From assembly GCA_010692645.1 (NCBI GenBank), contig JAAHGS010000010.1, positions 28,201-92,200 of the forward strand: DNA of 64,000 nucleotides, read 5' to 3'. Below are positions 36,014-44,455 of this stretch, piece after piece. The notes beneath the pieces were generated by a model, which was given only the letters and a program-made list of their open reading frames with translations, was not told where the DNA came from and did not search any database. Position numbers and translations under genes: made by a program. Source of the DNA: Symploca sp. SIO2E9 (lineage in GTDB: Bacteria; Cyanobacteriota; Cyanobacteriia; Cyanobacteriales; Coleofasciculaceae). How positions within the stretch are numbered: position 1 is the stretch's first letter; each line of letters starts with the position of its first letter.

Positions 36014-36258
36014 TTAAAGCAGTCGCCACAGCTGTTAGGACACTTTCTTGTTCCCTGTTCCCGGGTGAGGGAAATTTTGGTTGGAATTTTAATTCTCCGC
36101 GTCTCCGCGTCTCCCCCTCTCCGCGTCTCCCCCTCTCCCCGTCTCCCCCTCTCCCCGTCTGCTTACTTGTTCCCCCACTCTTTTTTTCGCTCACCCCCTG
36201 TTCCCTGTTCCCTGTGAGTCAAAATTACGATCTCCTAACCTACATGTCGGTTGCTATA
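36014..36258 (+). mobile_element. Family 2 element (copy 2), split by a family 1 element
   Basis: The left part (AGTCGCCACAGCTGTTAGGACAC...) and right part (CTCCTAACC...GTCGGTTGCTATA) match the ends of the 93-bp element at 11001-11093. Between them lies the family 1 element at 36063-36196 with its target duplication. This is a nested insertion, so family 2 was here first. Confidence 0.75.
36054..36205 (-). mobile_element. Small inverted-repeat element (family 1, copy 3, nested) with 9-bp target duplication
   Basis: Element 36063-36196 (134 bp), a diverged longer copy with an expanded core of CTCCGCGT / CTCCCCCT / CTCCCCGT octamers. Ends are GGGTGAGGGAAA and TTTTTCGCTCACCC. Perfect direct repeats CCTGTTCCC flank it at 36054-36062 and 36197-36205. 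Confidence 0.88.
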
Positions 36259-36295
36259 AATATATGATTTAAATGCGTAACAGCTTATTAAGCAC

Positions 36296-36321
36296 GAGAG
36301 GCGCGACATGTCGCGCCTCTC
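36296..36321. terminator. Perfect 26-bp palindrome, probable terminator
   Basis: GAGAGGCGCGACA / TGTCGCGCCTCTC is a perfect, loop-free 26-bp palindrome with a HIP1-like GC-rich core. It lies between the convergent YbjQ and fasciclin genes. A similar palindrome is widespread in cyanobacterial intergenic regions as I recall. It can form a very strong hairpin in RNA from either strand. Confidence 0.55.
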
Positions 36322-36449
36322 TTCTGGAAAAACAAAAACCCCATCCTCATTTTTACCTAAATTATATTTAGTTGTTTGAAGTGATCACCTGCTAGACCTC
36401 ATACCCTCAATTGATGTAATTGAGACACAATTGCAATGCTTGCTTTCAG

Positions 36450-37034
36450 TTAAGATTCAGGGGGCAGAAGTACTTTATTAATGGGAACAATAGCACCATT
36501 GTCAGCAAACTTAGCCTTGGGATTGCCATTGCTATCAAAGTCAAGGGGGGTCACCTGAGCCTGATTATTTACCCAAAATTCATTTTTGTTACTCTTACCA
36601 AAAGTTATTTTGACCAAGCTGCCGGCAAGAGTCGGCTTTTCTAGTGGAATTTCCTCTGGATTGATTTGACCCTCAACTAGATGATACTTCAGTACTTTCT
36701 TGAGGTACTCTGGCTGTGACAGCTTCTGACTATCAGCGAAGGATAAAGAATTAAAGGCTTGATTAGTTGGGGCAAAAATTGTCAGATTACCTTTTCCTTC
36801 AAGAGTTTTCGACAAACCAGCTTCTTCTAAGCTATTAGCAAGAATTGTCAACTGACTCTCTTGTGCAATAATTTCAGCAAGATTAATTTCGTCTTCAGAC
36901 TCAAGGTAGGCAGGACGTTGCCAAAAAGTAAAACTAGGGGAGTATTGGGCATGTAGGGGAAAAGCTAGTAGGAGGCTGACACTGATTAACCCCACAAAGC
37001 TACCTACTCTTTTGAACTTATCTTTAGTATTCAT
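36450..37034 (-). CDS. Exported fasciclin (FAS1) domain protein
   Basis: A 194-residue protein with an N-terminal signal peptide (SFVGLISVSLLLAFPLHAQ) and one FAS1 domain. FAS1 motifs are visible: GNLTIFAPTNQAFNSL near residue 100, VLKYHLVEGQI near 128, and the closing DNGAIVPINKVLLPP. FAS1 proteins mediate adhesion at the cell surface or in the periplasm. Slightly longer than the single-domain cyanobacterial forms because of a spacer after the signal peptide. Confidence 0.9.
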   Translation of the reverse strand: MNTKDKFKRVGSFVGLISVSLLLAFPLHAQYSPSFTFWQRPAYLESEDEINLAEIIAQESQLTILANSLEEAGLSKTLEGKGNLTIFAPTNQAFNSLSFADSQKLSQPEYLKKVLKYHLVEGQINPEEIPLEKPTLAGSLVKITFGKSNKNEFWVNNQAQVTPLDFDSNGNPKAKFADNGAIVPINKVLLPPES

Positions 37035-37426
37035 AGGATTGAGACTCTAAACAAATTAAGATAACGAATATCTACAATATAACTAATCTCGAATTGACTA
37101 AGCAGGTAGGTTCAAATAAACTCAACTATGTCAAGATTATTTAAATCAACTACTGCACACTGAATCCTACGGTTCAGACGCCCACCTCCTCGCCGAAACA
37201 GGTGAATGAGTAACTGGTTGCTACTGACTTTTCACTGGCTCTTTCTCTGGGGGAGCACTTCGCCTAATTATTTCGCGAAGCATCGCCCAATTAGGTTTCT
37301 TCCCTCTCCTTCAACTTATGGCTTCATGCCCTGTGGTGTCTGGCTTTTGGTTGAAATGGTATGAGACTTCGACAAGCAGGGTTATCTTCTTTTTTATACA
37401 GATATCGCGATAGAGATGTTGAAATA
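37035..37426. other. Divergent intergenic region
   Basis: About 390 bp between the divergent fasciclin and kinase genes. Contains short inverted repeats (CTTCGC / GCGAAG around 37259-37284 and CCTAATTA / CCCAATTAGG). Promoters for both genes are expected, but none is clear. Confidence 0.3.
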
Positions 37427-39655
37427 ATGCTAGGGAAATTACTAGCTGGACGCTACAAAGTTATCGACCACTTGGGAGAAGGGGGATTTGGCAAAACCTA
37501 TCTGGCAGAAGACCACAAGTTGCCAGGAAATCCTAAGTGTGTAGTCAAACAGCTTAAACCTCTGACACCCAAAGTGCTACCGACGGCAAGAAGATTGTTT
37601 GATCGGGAAGCCAAATGCCTACAAGATCTGGGCAAACATGACAGAATCCCACAACTGTTTGCCTACTTTGATGAGGAAGAAGAATTTTATTTAGTCGAGG
37701 AATATATCGAAGGTAATCCCCTTAGTCAAGAACTAAATATCTATGATAAATTGAGTGAAGGGGAAATTATTGCTGTTTTACAAGAAATCTTGTCAATCCT
37801 GGAGTTTGTCCATGAGCAGAAGGTCATCCACCGCGATATCAAACCCTCTAATATCATCAGACGCAAGCAAGATGGCAAGTTAGTCTTGATTGACTTTGGT
37901 TCAGTCAAACAACTGAGTCTTCAAAACTTTAATCCTCATGAGCAAGAACAACTGACTGTTGCTATTAGCACAGCTGGTTACACACCAATGGAACAACTCC
38001 AAGGAAAGCCACGCTTTAGTAGTGATATTTATGCTTTGGGAATCACAGCTATCCAGGCTTTAACTGGGAATAACCCCAGGGATTTACAATGGGATACCAA
38101 CACTGGTCAAGTGATTTGGCACCATCAGGCTTCGGTGAGTAGCCAGATAGCTAGTATTTTGGACAAAATGGTACGCCCGAGCTTGAGGGACCGCTACCAG
38201 TCTGTCGCCGAGGTTATTGATGAACTGAGAAGCTGCACAAAACTACTCACTGAAGCCACACAGGTTGTAAGTGAAATCAGAAGCCCATCAAGTGCCCTCA
38301 CAGAAACTAGACAAGAAGCTTCTGTAGTGGCTTCAACTAATTCTCCGGCAGTCACGAGTCACCCTGGAACTAGGCTGCCAACACTGTCATTGCCAACTCT
38401 TAAGCCTTGGCAATGGTTAGTTTGCCTAGCAGGTATCACTGCTATTTTAGGGGTAGTAGAGTTAATTTATCCTCTGCTTCGACCAATCTATCAGTTGCAC
38501 CGAGGTGAGCAATTGCTAGAGTCGCAGCAATTAGAAGATGCACTGGAGAGTTTCCAGAATGTGATTAAAATTAAACCTAAAAATGCAGAAGGTTGGGAAG
38601 GGAGAGGGGATGCCCTGCGCCAATTAGAACGCAATCAGGCTGCCCTAGCTGCCTATGACAAAGCTCTCTATTTAAGACCTAATGATAGTGAAACTTTGAA
38701 CAAGAAGGGCAGGGCACTATATAAACAGGGAAAGTATGAGGAAGCTTTATCTGCTCAAGAAAAAGCTATTAAATTTGACTCAAACAACGCTAGAGCTTGG
38801 AGTGACAAAGGAATTGCTCTCATTGGTTTGGAACGCTACGAAGAAGCACTACAAGCTTTTAAAAAGGCTAAGAAATTAAAGCCGCAGGATCCAACGGTTT
38901 GGCAAAATCAAGCCTTAGTCCTAGAATACTTAAAGCGTCCTCAAGAAGCAATTGAAGTTTATGAGGAAGCCGTAGTTACTTATACTGAATCTCTTTCAGC
39001 TAATCCCAAAGATCCAGTAGCTTGGGTTGATCGAGGTGGAGTTTTAAGCAAACTTCAGCGCCTCGAAGAAGCGCTTTATTCCTATGAAAAAGCGATTGAA
39101 GTTAACCCAAAATTCTATCTAGCTTGGCACAATAAAGGTAATGCCTTCTATTTCCTAGGGCGCTACGATGAGGCACTGGCAGCCTATGACCAAGCCATTG
39201 AAATTAGACCAAAATCTTACCTTACTTGGCATAGTCGTGGTTCTTTACTCGCTGCGGGAAAAAAAGATTTTGAAAAAGCGATTAAATCCTTTGACAAAGT
39301 AATTGAAATTAGACCTAGCTTCTATCATGGTTGGCGGGACAGAGGCTTGGCTTTAAGTAAGTTGGAACGGTATCCAGAGGCGATAGCTTCCTTTGATAAA
39401 GCTTTAGATATTCAACCAAATGATGCTCAATCTTGGGTTGGTCGAGGTATAGCACTAATGAAACTGGAGCGCTATAGGGAAGCACTAGCAGCTTTTGATC
39501 GAGCCAAGGATATCCAACCCAATAACCCTTACATCTGGGCTAATAGAGGTTTAGTTCTCGAAAAGATAGGGCTCCCTAAGGAAGCAGGTGATTCCTATAG
39601 GGAAGCGCTTAGAATTGATCCGAAATTTCCATTACCAACTCAAGCACTAGAGTAG
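37427..39655 (+). CDS. Membrane Ser/Thr protein kinase with TPR repeats
   Basis: A 742-residue protein. The N-terminal Hanks-type kinase domain (1-270) has GEGGFGKTYLAED, the Lys in CVVKQLKP, HRDIKPSNII and LIDFGSVKQ. A membrane helix lies near 327-345 (WLVCLAGITAILGVVELIY). About ten TPR repeats follow to the C-terminus (A-W-x-x-K/R-G pattern, for example AWHNKGNAFYFLGRYDEALA), which should bind partner proteins. ATG 37427 gives the usual MLGKLLAGRY start; an upstream in-frame start at 37361 is less likely. The stop codon overlaps the TA target of a small element. Confidence 0.92.
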   Translation: MLGKLLAGRYKVIDHLGEGGFGKTYLAEDHKLPGNPKCVVKQLKPLTPKVLPTARRLFDREAKCLQDLGKHDRIPQLFAYFDEEEEFYLVEEYIEGNPLSQELNIYDKLSEGEIIAVLQEILSILEFVHEQKVIHRDIKPSNIIRRKQDGKLVLIDFGSVKQLSLQNFNPHEQEQLTVAISTAGYTPMEQLQGKPRFSSDIYALGITAIQALTGNNPRDLQWDTNTGQVIWHHQASVSSQIASILDKMVRPSLRDRYQSVAEVIDELRSCTKLLTEATQVVSEIRSPSSALTETRQEASVVASTNSPAVTSHPGTRLPTLSLPTLKPWQWLVCLAGITAILGVVELIYPLLRPIYQLHRGEQLLESQQLEDALESFQNVIKIKPKNAEGWEGRGDALRQLERNQAALAAYDKALYLRPNDSETLNKKGRALYKQGKYEEALSAQEKAIKFDSNNARAWSDKGIALIGLERYEEALQAFKKAKKLKPQDPTVWQNQALVLEYLKRPQEAIEVYEEAVVTYTESLSANPKDPVAWVDRGGVLSKLQRLEEALYSYEKAIEVNPKFYLAWHNKGNAFYFLGRYDEALAAYDQAIEIRPKSYLTWHSRGSLLAAGKKDFEKAIKSFDKVIEIRPSFYHGWRDRGLALSKLERYPEAIASFDKALDIQPNDAQSWVGRGIALMKLERYREALAAFDRAKDIQPNNPYIWANRGLVLEKIGLPKEAGDSYREALRIDPKFPLPTQALE

Positions 39656-39883
39656 GGTTTGCTGAATAAGTCTGGTGGTAATGAGAGGGAGCTCTTAGCA
39701 GGGAGCAGGGAGTAGGGAAAAGCCGATAGTTCTAAGCTTGATTATCCATGATCAGCTCCGAGATTTTCCTATTAAGTGCAAAGATTTTCAGCCATTGGAT
39801 GCTATAACGAAGCACTTGTAAGGGTCAAAAAAGGCTCAAAATCATTGTCTGATATACCTTCTAGATTAATTTAGCAAGCACTA
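39653..39883 (+). mobile_element. Small inverted-repeat element flanked by TA (family 4, copy 2)
   Basis: Element 39655-39881 (227 bp) between TA dinucleotides at 39653-39654 and 39882-39883. It matches the copy at 32283-32516 along most of its length. It inserted in the TAG stop codon of the kinase gene; the first base of the element (G) restores TAG, so the protein is unchanged. Confidence 0.78.
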
Positions 39884-39993
39884 GAGCAGTTATTGGACTT
39901 CTGTCAAAAGTGTTTTTTCGATACTCTTTGCATCAAATCTGCTCTCCTATTCTCTCTTAATAAATTCCTACTTCTGCAAGAAGTTGATTGAGA

Positions 39994-42234
39994 TTAGAAA
40001 CGGAAAGTAGTGCGGATAGTACCGACAAAAATAGTGTCGTTGTCTTCAATATGTCCTGGATTGGTTACGAAGAAAAAACCAGGCGTAATCCAGAGGTTAT
40101 CATTCACCTTGAAGCGGTAGAACAATTCAAAATGAAGAGAAGTCGCGTCATCTTCAACTCCAAAAGTTTCATTACCTGGGTTATCCAAACGGGGATTGTT
40201 ATCAGTGACTTCAACTGGGTCTTCCTCTCTAACTACTTGTTCAAAAAAAGGTACTGCTTGACCTCGAATTGTTGGTCCACTATCAACTAATTTAGGCGGC
40301 ATACCAAAGAGAAAAGCCAATAAATCCCCTTCTCGACCAAAAGGCTCTGAAAGACCTAGGGAAAATAGATAAGTCACCGTATTGCCAAAGGGCTTATCAT
40401 CCTCATTAACTGGATTGTTATTAGGATCGCGAAACTCAGGTAAGCGTTCCAGGAAATTGGTAAATGTCCACCCTCCCCAAGCCCCAAAGGTTAGGTTTTC
40501 CGTGAGACGCCATTGCAAAGTTCCGCCAACAGCATTAGTTTGAGCAGGGAAATCACCAAGCCTTGCGGGAGCATCAAGACCATCATCAACTACAGGGAGT
40601 AATCCTCCGGACCACAAGCCGTTTGATTCGGCATTGACACTACCTGTAAAGGTACCTAAACGACCATCGCTAGTAAAGGCGTTAACATAAGTTATGCCTG
40701 TAACAACATTCTCAAACGGTTGCAGCAATAACTGCGCCCCGAGAACACTGGTATCCGCTGAGAAGAAGCCGCCTTCAGGATCGCCACTATCCCCTGTGCC
40801 ATAGGCAAATTGCAGGCGCAACTTCTCAGAAATTAACCAGTCAAAACCAGCACCAGCATCCAAAACTCCGCCGATACTAAAAATAGGACTCAATTGTCCG
40901 AATCGCGAAATCGAACCTCGCCCTGTATCAAAGTAGGGAGAGTTGGCACTAAGAACATCGCTTAAACCGAATCCAAAGGGAATAACAGAGAAGACAACGT
41001 TATCATCAAAAGCTGGAAAACGATATTCCAGTAAGTCTAAAATCACCTGGTTGTTTAAGTCAGCTTGGTAAGCAAGCCGAGCCATATAGGTATTGAAGGA
41101 CTCAGAATTAGTAAAACCGCCGTTATCAAAATTGCCTGTTGTTAAAAACATGCGCAGACGATCCTTACCAGTAAAGGAACTCTGTAATCCCAAGCGAGTC
41201 AGATGGGCAAAAACGGTGTTAGTGTCGGAACCATCAGCATCTTGACACTTAACTCGATCCGAATCGGCTGCAATGCTACATCCTCCTGGTGGATCACCCC
41301 CAAAGGCAGTGGCTAGTCCAAAAATTACCTCTCCATTTAAGATAGTCGTAGTTGAAAATTGATTATCTTCTAGAAAAGCTACACGACCTTCCAAATTATC
41401 TACTCTGGTTTCTAAGGTCGCAAGTTCGGCTTCAAAATCCTTAGTGAGTCTCTCTAATTTGACTAAATCTTCTCTGATAGTAAGTTCATCGATACCATCA
41501 GCAATCAATCTCTCAATCTGTTCAAGACAGGCGTTTAAACCAGCTGCAAATTCATAGCGTGTCAGTGGTCGATCGCCCCGAAAGTTACCATCAGGATAAC
41601 CTGCAATACAACCATAACGTTCAACTAGCGATCGCAATGCTTCGTATGCCCAATCTCCCGGTTGCACATCCCGCAGTTGGGAAACGTTAGTTACCTGATT
41701 GATCCACTTATTAGAATAATTAACTAACTTCAGTGGTTTAGTTTCAGTTTGAGGGGGTGAATCAGCTGATGGGGACTTTATCTCATCTGTTTGTGCAACT
41801 GGTGTATCTGTACTCAGCTGAGTAACTGCTGGGACATTTGTATTCGGTTGGCTTACTTCTGTTGGTGCAACTATTACCTCTGTACTTAGCTGAGTAATAG
41901 TAGGGACAGATAAATTGGCAGTAGGCGTCTCGATGTGCTGCCAGTTAGACAATTCTGGGATTACCTTAGGATTGCTCAGCTGAGACTGTTCAGGCAAATA
42001 CTCGCTACCATCAAACGCCGATACTTCTAAATCGGAGGTTGTCTCAGCAGCACTCTCAGCTTGAATCATAGAGGTGGTTAAAACGAAGACAGAGACACCT
42101 AAAAGTAAATGTCGGGTGAACGAAATTTTGCGTGGGATTTGAATTCTCCGCGTCTCCGTGTCTCCGCGTCTCCGTGTCTGCTTAATTATTTCCCCACGCC
42201 TTTTTTCGCTCACCCGTAAATGTCTGATATTCAT
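39994..42234 (-). CDS. Iron-uptake porin (SLH-OprB), signal peptide disrupted by a small element
   Basis: A 746-residue outer-membrane protein. After a Thr/Pro-rich spacer, an SLH domain (VSQLRDVQPGDWAYEALRSL ... GYPDGNFRGDRPLTRYEF) anchors it to the cell wall, a short coiled coil follows, then a beta-barrel ending in TIRTTFRF. The N-terminus is odd: MNIRHL is followed by 37 residues encoded by an inserted element and its target duplication, then HLLLGVSVFVLTTSMIQAES. Removing the insert restores a normal signal peptide, close to that of the paralogue upstream. AGGAGT precedes the ATG. In cyanobacteria these porins admit small inorganic ions, including iron. Confidence 0.92.
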   Translation of the reverse strand: MNIRHLRVSEKRRGEIIKQTRRRGDTETRRIQIPRKISFTRHLLLGVSVFVLTTSMIQAESAAETTSDLEVSAFDGSEYLPEQSQLSNPKVIPELSNWQHIETPTANLSVPTITQLSTEVIVAPTEVSQPNTNVPAVTQLSTDTPVAQTDEIKSPSADSPPQTETKPLKLVNYSNKWINQVTNVSQLRDVQPGDWAYEALRSLVERYGCIAGYPDGNFRGDRPLTRYEFAAGLNACLEQIERLIADGIDELTIREDLVKLERLTKDFEAELATLETRVDNLEGRVAFLEDNQFSTTTILNGEVIFGLATAFGGDPPGGCSIAADSDRVKCQDADGSDTNTVFAHLTRLGLQSSFTGKDRLRMFLTTGNFDNGGFTNSESFNTYMARLAYQADLNNQVILDLLEYRFPAFDDNVVFSVIPFGFGLSDVLSANSPYFDTGRGSISRFGQLSPIFSIGGVLDAGAGFDWLISEKLRLQFAYGTGDSGDPEGGFFSADTSVLGAQLLLQPFENVVTGITYVNAFTSDGRLGTFTGSVNAESNGLWSGGLLPVVDDGLDAPARLGDFPAQTNAVGGTLQWRLTENLTFGAWGGWTFTNFLERLPEFRDPNNNPVNEDDKPFGNTVTYLFSLGLSEPFGREGDLLAFLFGMPPKLVDSGPTIRGQAVPFFEQVVREEDPVEVTDNNPRLDNPGNETFGVEDDATSLHFELFYRFKVNDNLWITPGFFFVTNPGHIEDNDTIFVGTIRTTFRF
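42105..42224 (-). mobile_element. Small inverted-repeat element (family 1, copy 4) inside the porin signal peptide
   Basis: Element 42114-42215 (102 bp) with perfect 9-bp direct repeats GTAAATGTC at 42105-42113 and 42216-42224. 102 plus 9 bp equals 37 codons, so the porin frame is kept. It is nearly identical to the copy at 26445-26546, so the insertion is probably recent. Confidence 0.95.
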
Positions 42235-42238
42235 GTGT

Positions 42239-42248
42239 ACTCCTCACA
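42239..42248 (-). promoter_or_regulatory. Ribosome binding site complementary to Yfr1 sRNA (porin 1)
   Basis: The mRNA reads TGTGAGGAGT just before the ATG. It contains the Shine-Dalgarno sequence and is complementary over 10 bases to ACUCCUCACA, the conserved core of the cyanobacterial sRNA Yfr1. Yfr1 is known to repress outer-membrane porin mRNAs in Prochlorococcus. Regulation here is inferred. Confidence 0.6.
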
Positions 42249-42353
42249 ACTAATTAGCCATTGAGTACCCTGGATGACGCGATTAACTGCAAACTGCTTA
42301 GTTTCCTTAAGCTCAAGGCTAATGGCTGAGAATATAGTAACTTGAGTGTGTAC

Positions 42354-44234
42354 TTAGAAACGGAAAGTTGTGCGGATAGTTCCTACAAAAATAGTGTCGT
42401 TGTCTTCGATATGCCCTGGATTGGTAACGAAAAAGAAGCCCGGTGTAATCCAGAGACTGTCACTTACCTTGAAGCGGTAGAAAACCTCGAAGTGGAGTGA
42501 AGTCGCATCATCCTCTTCTCCAACTTGACTTATTCCATTTCTGATGTTGGGGTTATTGTCAGTGACTACAACGTTCTCTTCACCTCTTCTTGAGGTTTCA
42601 AAGAAAGGTACAGGTACACCCACTGTTTCAGGACCAGCATCGACCAATTTAGGCGGCATACCAAATATAAAGGCAAGTAAATCTCCTTCTCTGCCAAGCG
42701 GATCCGAAAGCCCTAAAGAAACTGTAAAGGTGGCAACGTTGGCAAAAGGTTTCTTGCCTGCAGAGGCTCCCAGTGCTTCAGGATCGTCAGGAAGTCTTTC
42801 CAGGAAATTAGCAAAAATATACCCTCCCCAAGCCCCAAAGGTTAGGTTTTCTGTCAAACGCCATTGCAAGGTTGCACCAACAGCATTGATTTGGGCTGGT
42901 AAATCTCCCACAGGATCTGAACAGCATCCAAAGCCAGATTCAGGGTTTGCAGCTACGGCGGGAGGAATAGCTGACTGAGACCATAACCCCAAAGTTTCAG
43001 CATTGACACTACCTGTAAATGTACCTAAGGTACCATCGCTAGAGTAGGAGTTAACATAACTTATTCCTGCTACGAAATTATTAAAAGGTTCCGCTAACAG
43101 CTGTACACCTAGAGTACTGCGGTCTGCCCCAAAGAATCCGTTCTCAGGATCATTACTATCTGCTGTTCCATAGGCAAATTGCAAGCGCAATTGATCGGCA
43201 ATCAACCAGTCAAAACCAGCGCCAGCATCCATAACTCCACCAATTTTCAGGATGGGAGTAGCTTCTCCGAAGCGTGAAATCGAGCCTCGTCCTGTATCAA
43301 AATAGGGAGAGTTAGCACTCAAAACATTGCTTAAACTAAAACCAAAGGGAATAACAGAAAGAACAACACGGTCATCAAGAATGGGAAAGCGATACTCCAG
43401 CAAGTCTAAAATTACCTTATTATCTAAGTCTGCTTGGTAAGAAAGCCTCGCCATGTAGGTATTGAGTGATTCAGCATTGGTAAAGCCACCGTTATCAAAG
43501 CTGCCTGTTGTTAAAAAAGTACGCAGGCGGTCTTTACCAGTAAAGGAAGTTTGCAATCCCAAGCGGGTAAGGTTCGTTAAAACTGTATTGGTTTCTGGAT
43601 CTCCACCATTACAGACAACATCAGGATCATTATTAATATCTTGAGGACGTAAAATACCATCTTCGACCACTCTACATCCACCCGGAGGATCGCCCCCAAA
43701 GGCAGTGGCTAGTCCAAAAATAACTTCCCCATTTAAAATTGTCGTTGTTGAAAATTGATTATCTTCTAAGAAAGCCACCCGACCTTCAAGATTGTCAGTT
43801 CTCGTTGCTAAGGTCGCAAGTTCAGCTTCAAAATCCTTAGTGAGTCTCTCCAATCTAACTAAATCTTCTCTGATCGTAAGCTCGTCGATACCATCAACAA
43901 TCAGTCTCTCAATCTGTTCGAGACAGGCATTCAAACCAGCTGCAAATTCATAGCGAGTCAGGGCACGGTTGCCCTTAAAGGTACCATCAGGATAACCTGC
44001 AATACAACCATAACGTTCAACTAGCGATCGCAATGCTTCGTATGCCCAGTCTCCCGGTTGCACATCCCGCAGTTGGGAGACGTTAGTTACCTGATTAATC
44101 CACTTATCAGAATAACTAACTAAATTCAGGGGTTGTTGATTAGTTTGAGGTGGTGAATCAGGAGGTTCTGCTTGAGCAACAGAGGTAGTCAACAGCAAAA
44201 CAGCAACGCTTGAGAATAGATGCCTGATACTCAT
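42354..44234 (-). CDS. Iron-uptake porin (SLH-OprB), intact paralogue
   Basis: A 626-residue paralogue of the next porin. It has a normal signal peptide (MSIRHLFSSVAVLLLTTSVAQA), an SLH domain (VSQLRDVQPGDWAYEALRSL...DGTFKGNRALTRYEF), a coiled coil near 130 (LVRLERLTKDFEAELATL) and an OprB-like barrel ending TIRTTFRF. It lacks the long Thr/Pro spacer of the other copy. The genes are 120 bp apart on the same strand and arose by tandem duplication. GAGGAGT precedes the ATG and matches the Yfr1 core. Confidence 0.93.
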   Translation of the reverse strand: MSIRHLFSSVAVLLLTTSVAQAEPPDSPPQTNQQPLNLVSYSDKWINQVTNVSQLRDVQPGDWAYEALRSLVERYGCIAGYPDGTFKGNRALTRYEFAAGLNACLEQIERLIVDGIDELTIREDLVRLERLTKDFEAELATLATRTDNLEGRVAFLEDNQFSTTTILNGEVIFGLATAFGGDPPGGCRVVEDGILRPQDINNDPDVVCNGGDPETNTVLTNLTRLGLQTSFTGKDRLRTFLTTGSFDNGGFTNAESLNTYMARLSYQADLDNKVILDLLEYRFPILDDRVVLSVIPFGFSLSNVLSANSPYFDTGRGSISRFGEATPILKIGGVMDAGAGFDWLIADQLRLQFAYGTADSNDPENGFFGADRSTLGVQLLAEPFNNFVAGISYVNSYSSDGTLGTFTGSVNAETLGLWSQSAIPPAVAANPESGFGCCSDPVGDLPAQINAVGATLQWRLTENLTFGAWGGYIFANFLERLPDDPEALGASAGKKPFANVATFTVSLGLSDPLGREGDLLAFIFGMPPKLVDAGPETVGVPVPFFETSRRGEENVVVTDNNPNIRNGISQVGEEDDATSLHFEVFYRFKVSDSLWITPGFFFVTNPGHIEDNDTIFVGTIRTTFRF

Positions 44235-44238
44235 CTTT

Positions 44239-44247
44239 ACTCCTCAC
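44239..44247 (-). promoter_or_regulatory. Ribosome binding site complementary to Yfr1 sRNA (porin 2)
   Basis: The mRNA reads GTGAGGAGT four bases before the ATG, complementary over nine bases to the Yfr1 core ACUCCUCAC. The same site stands before the neighbouring porin gene although the flanking bases differ. Confidence 0.6.
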
Positions 44248-44411
44248 CCTCGAAAACAGCGAATTTTGCTATCAGCCAATTTCCTCAGCCGAAAGCTTGA
44301 GTATGAGCAAATTCTACTGCTTCCTAATCAAGGTGCTGTAATATATACACAAAACTTCTTAATTGCAAAAAATGACAATTTTCCCACCCTAACCCCCTAC
44401 TTCAAGGATAT

Positions 44412-44455
44412 TTACTTATTACTTATTACTTATTACTTATTACTTATTACTTTTT
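44412..44455. repeat. Tandem heptamer TTACTTA (about 6 copies)
   Basis: About six head-to-tail TTACTTA units. The array covers the stop codon of the neighbouring serine protease gene. Related AAGTAATAAG sequences are at 8318-8402 and 17196-17249. Short tandem heptamers are typical of heterocystous and related cyanobacteria. Confidence 0.85.

Noticed and set aside
36006..36194. Reverse-strand open frame of 62 codons
   Set aside because: It covers the nested elements and their octamer array; composition is purely repeat-derived.
44412..44455. Tandem TTACTTA array considered as a CRISPR array
   Set aside because: The units are 7 bp, head to tail, with no spacers, and no cas genes are nearby.
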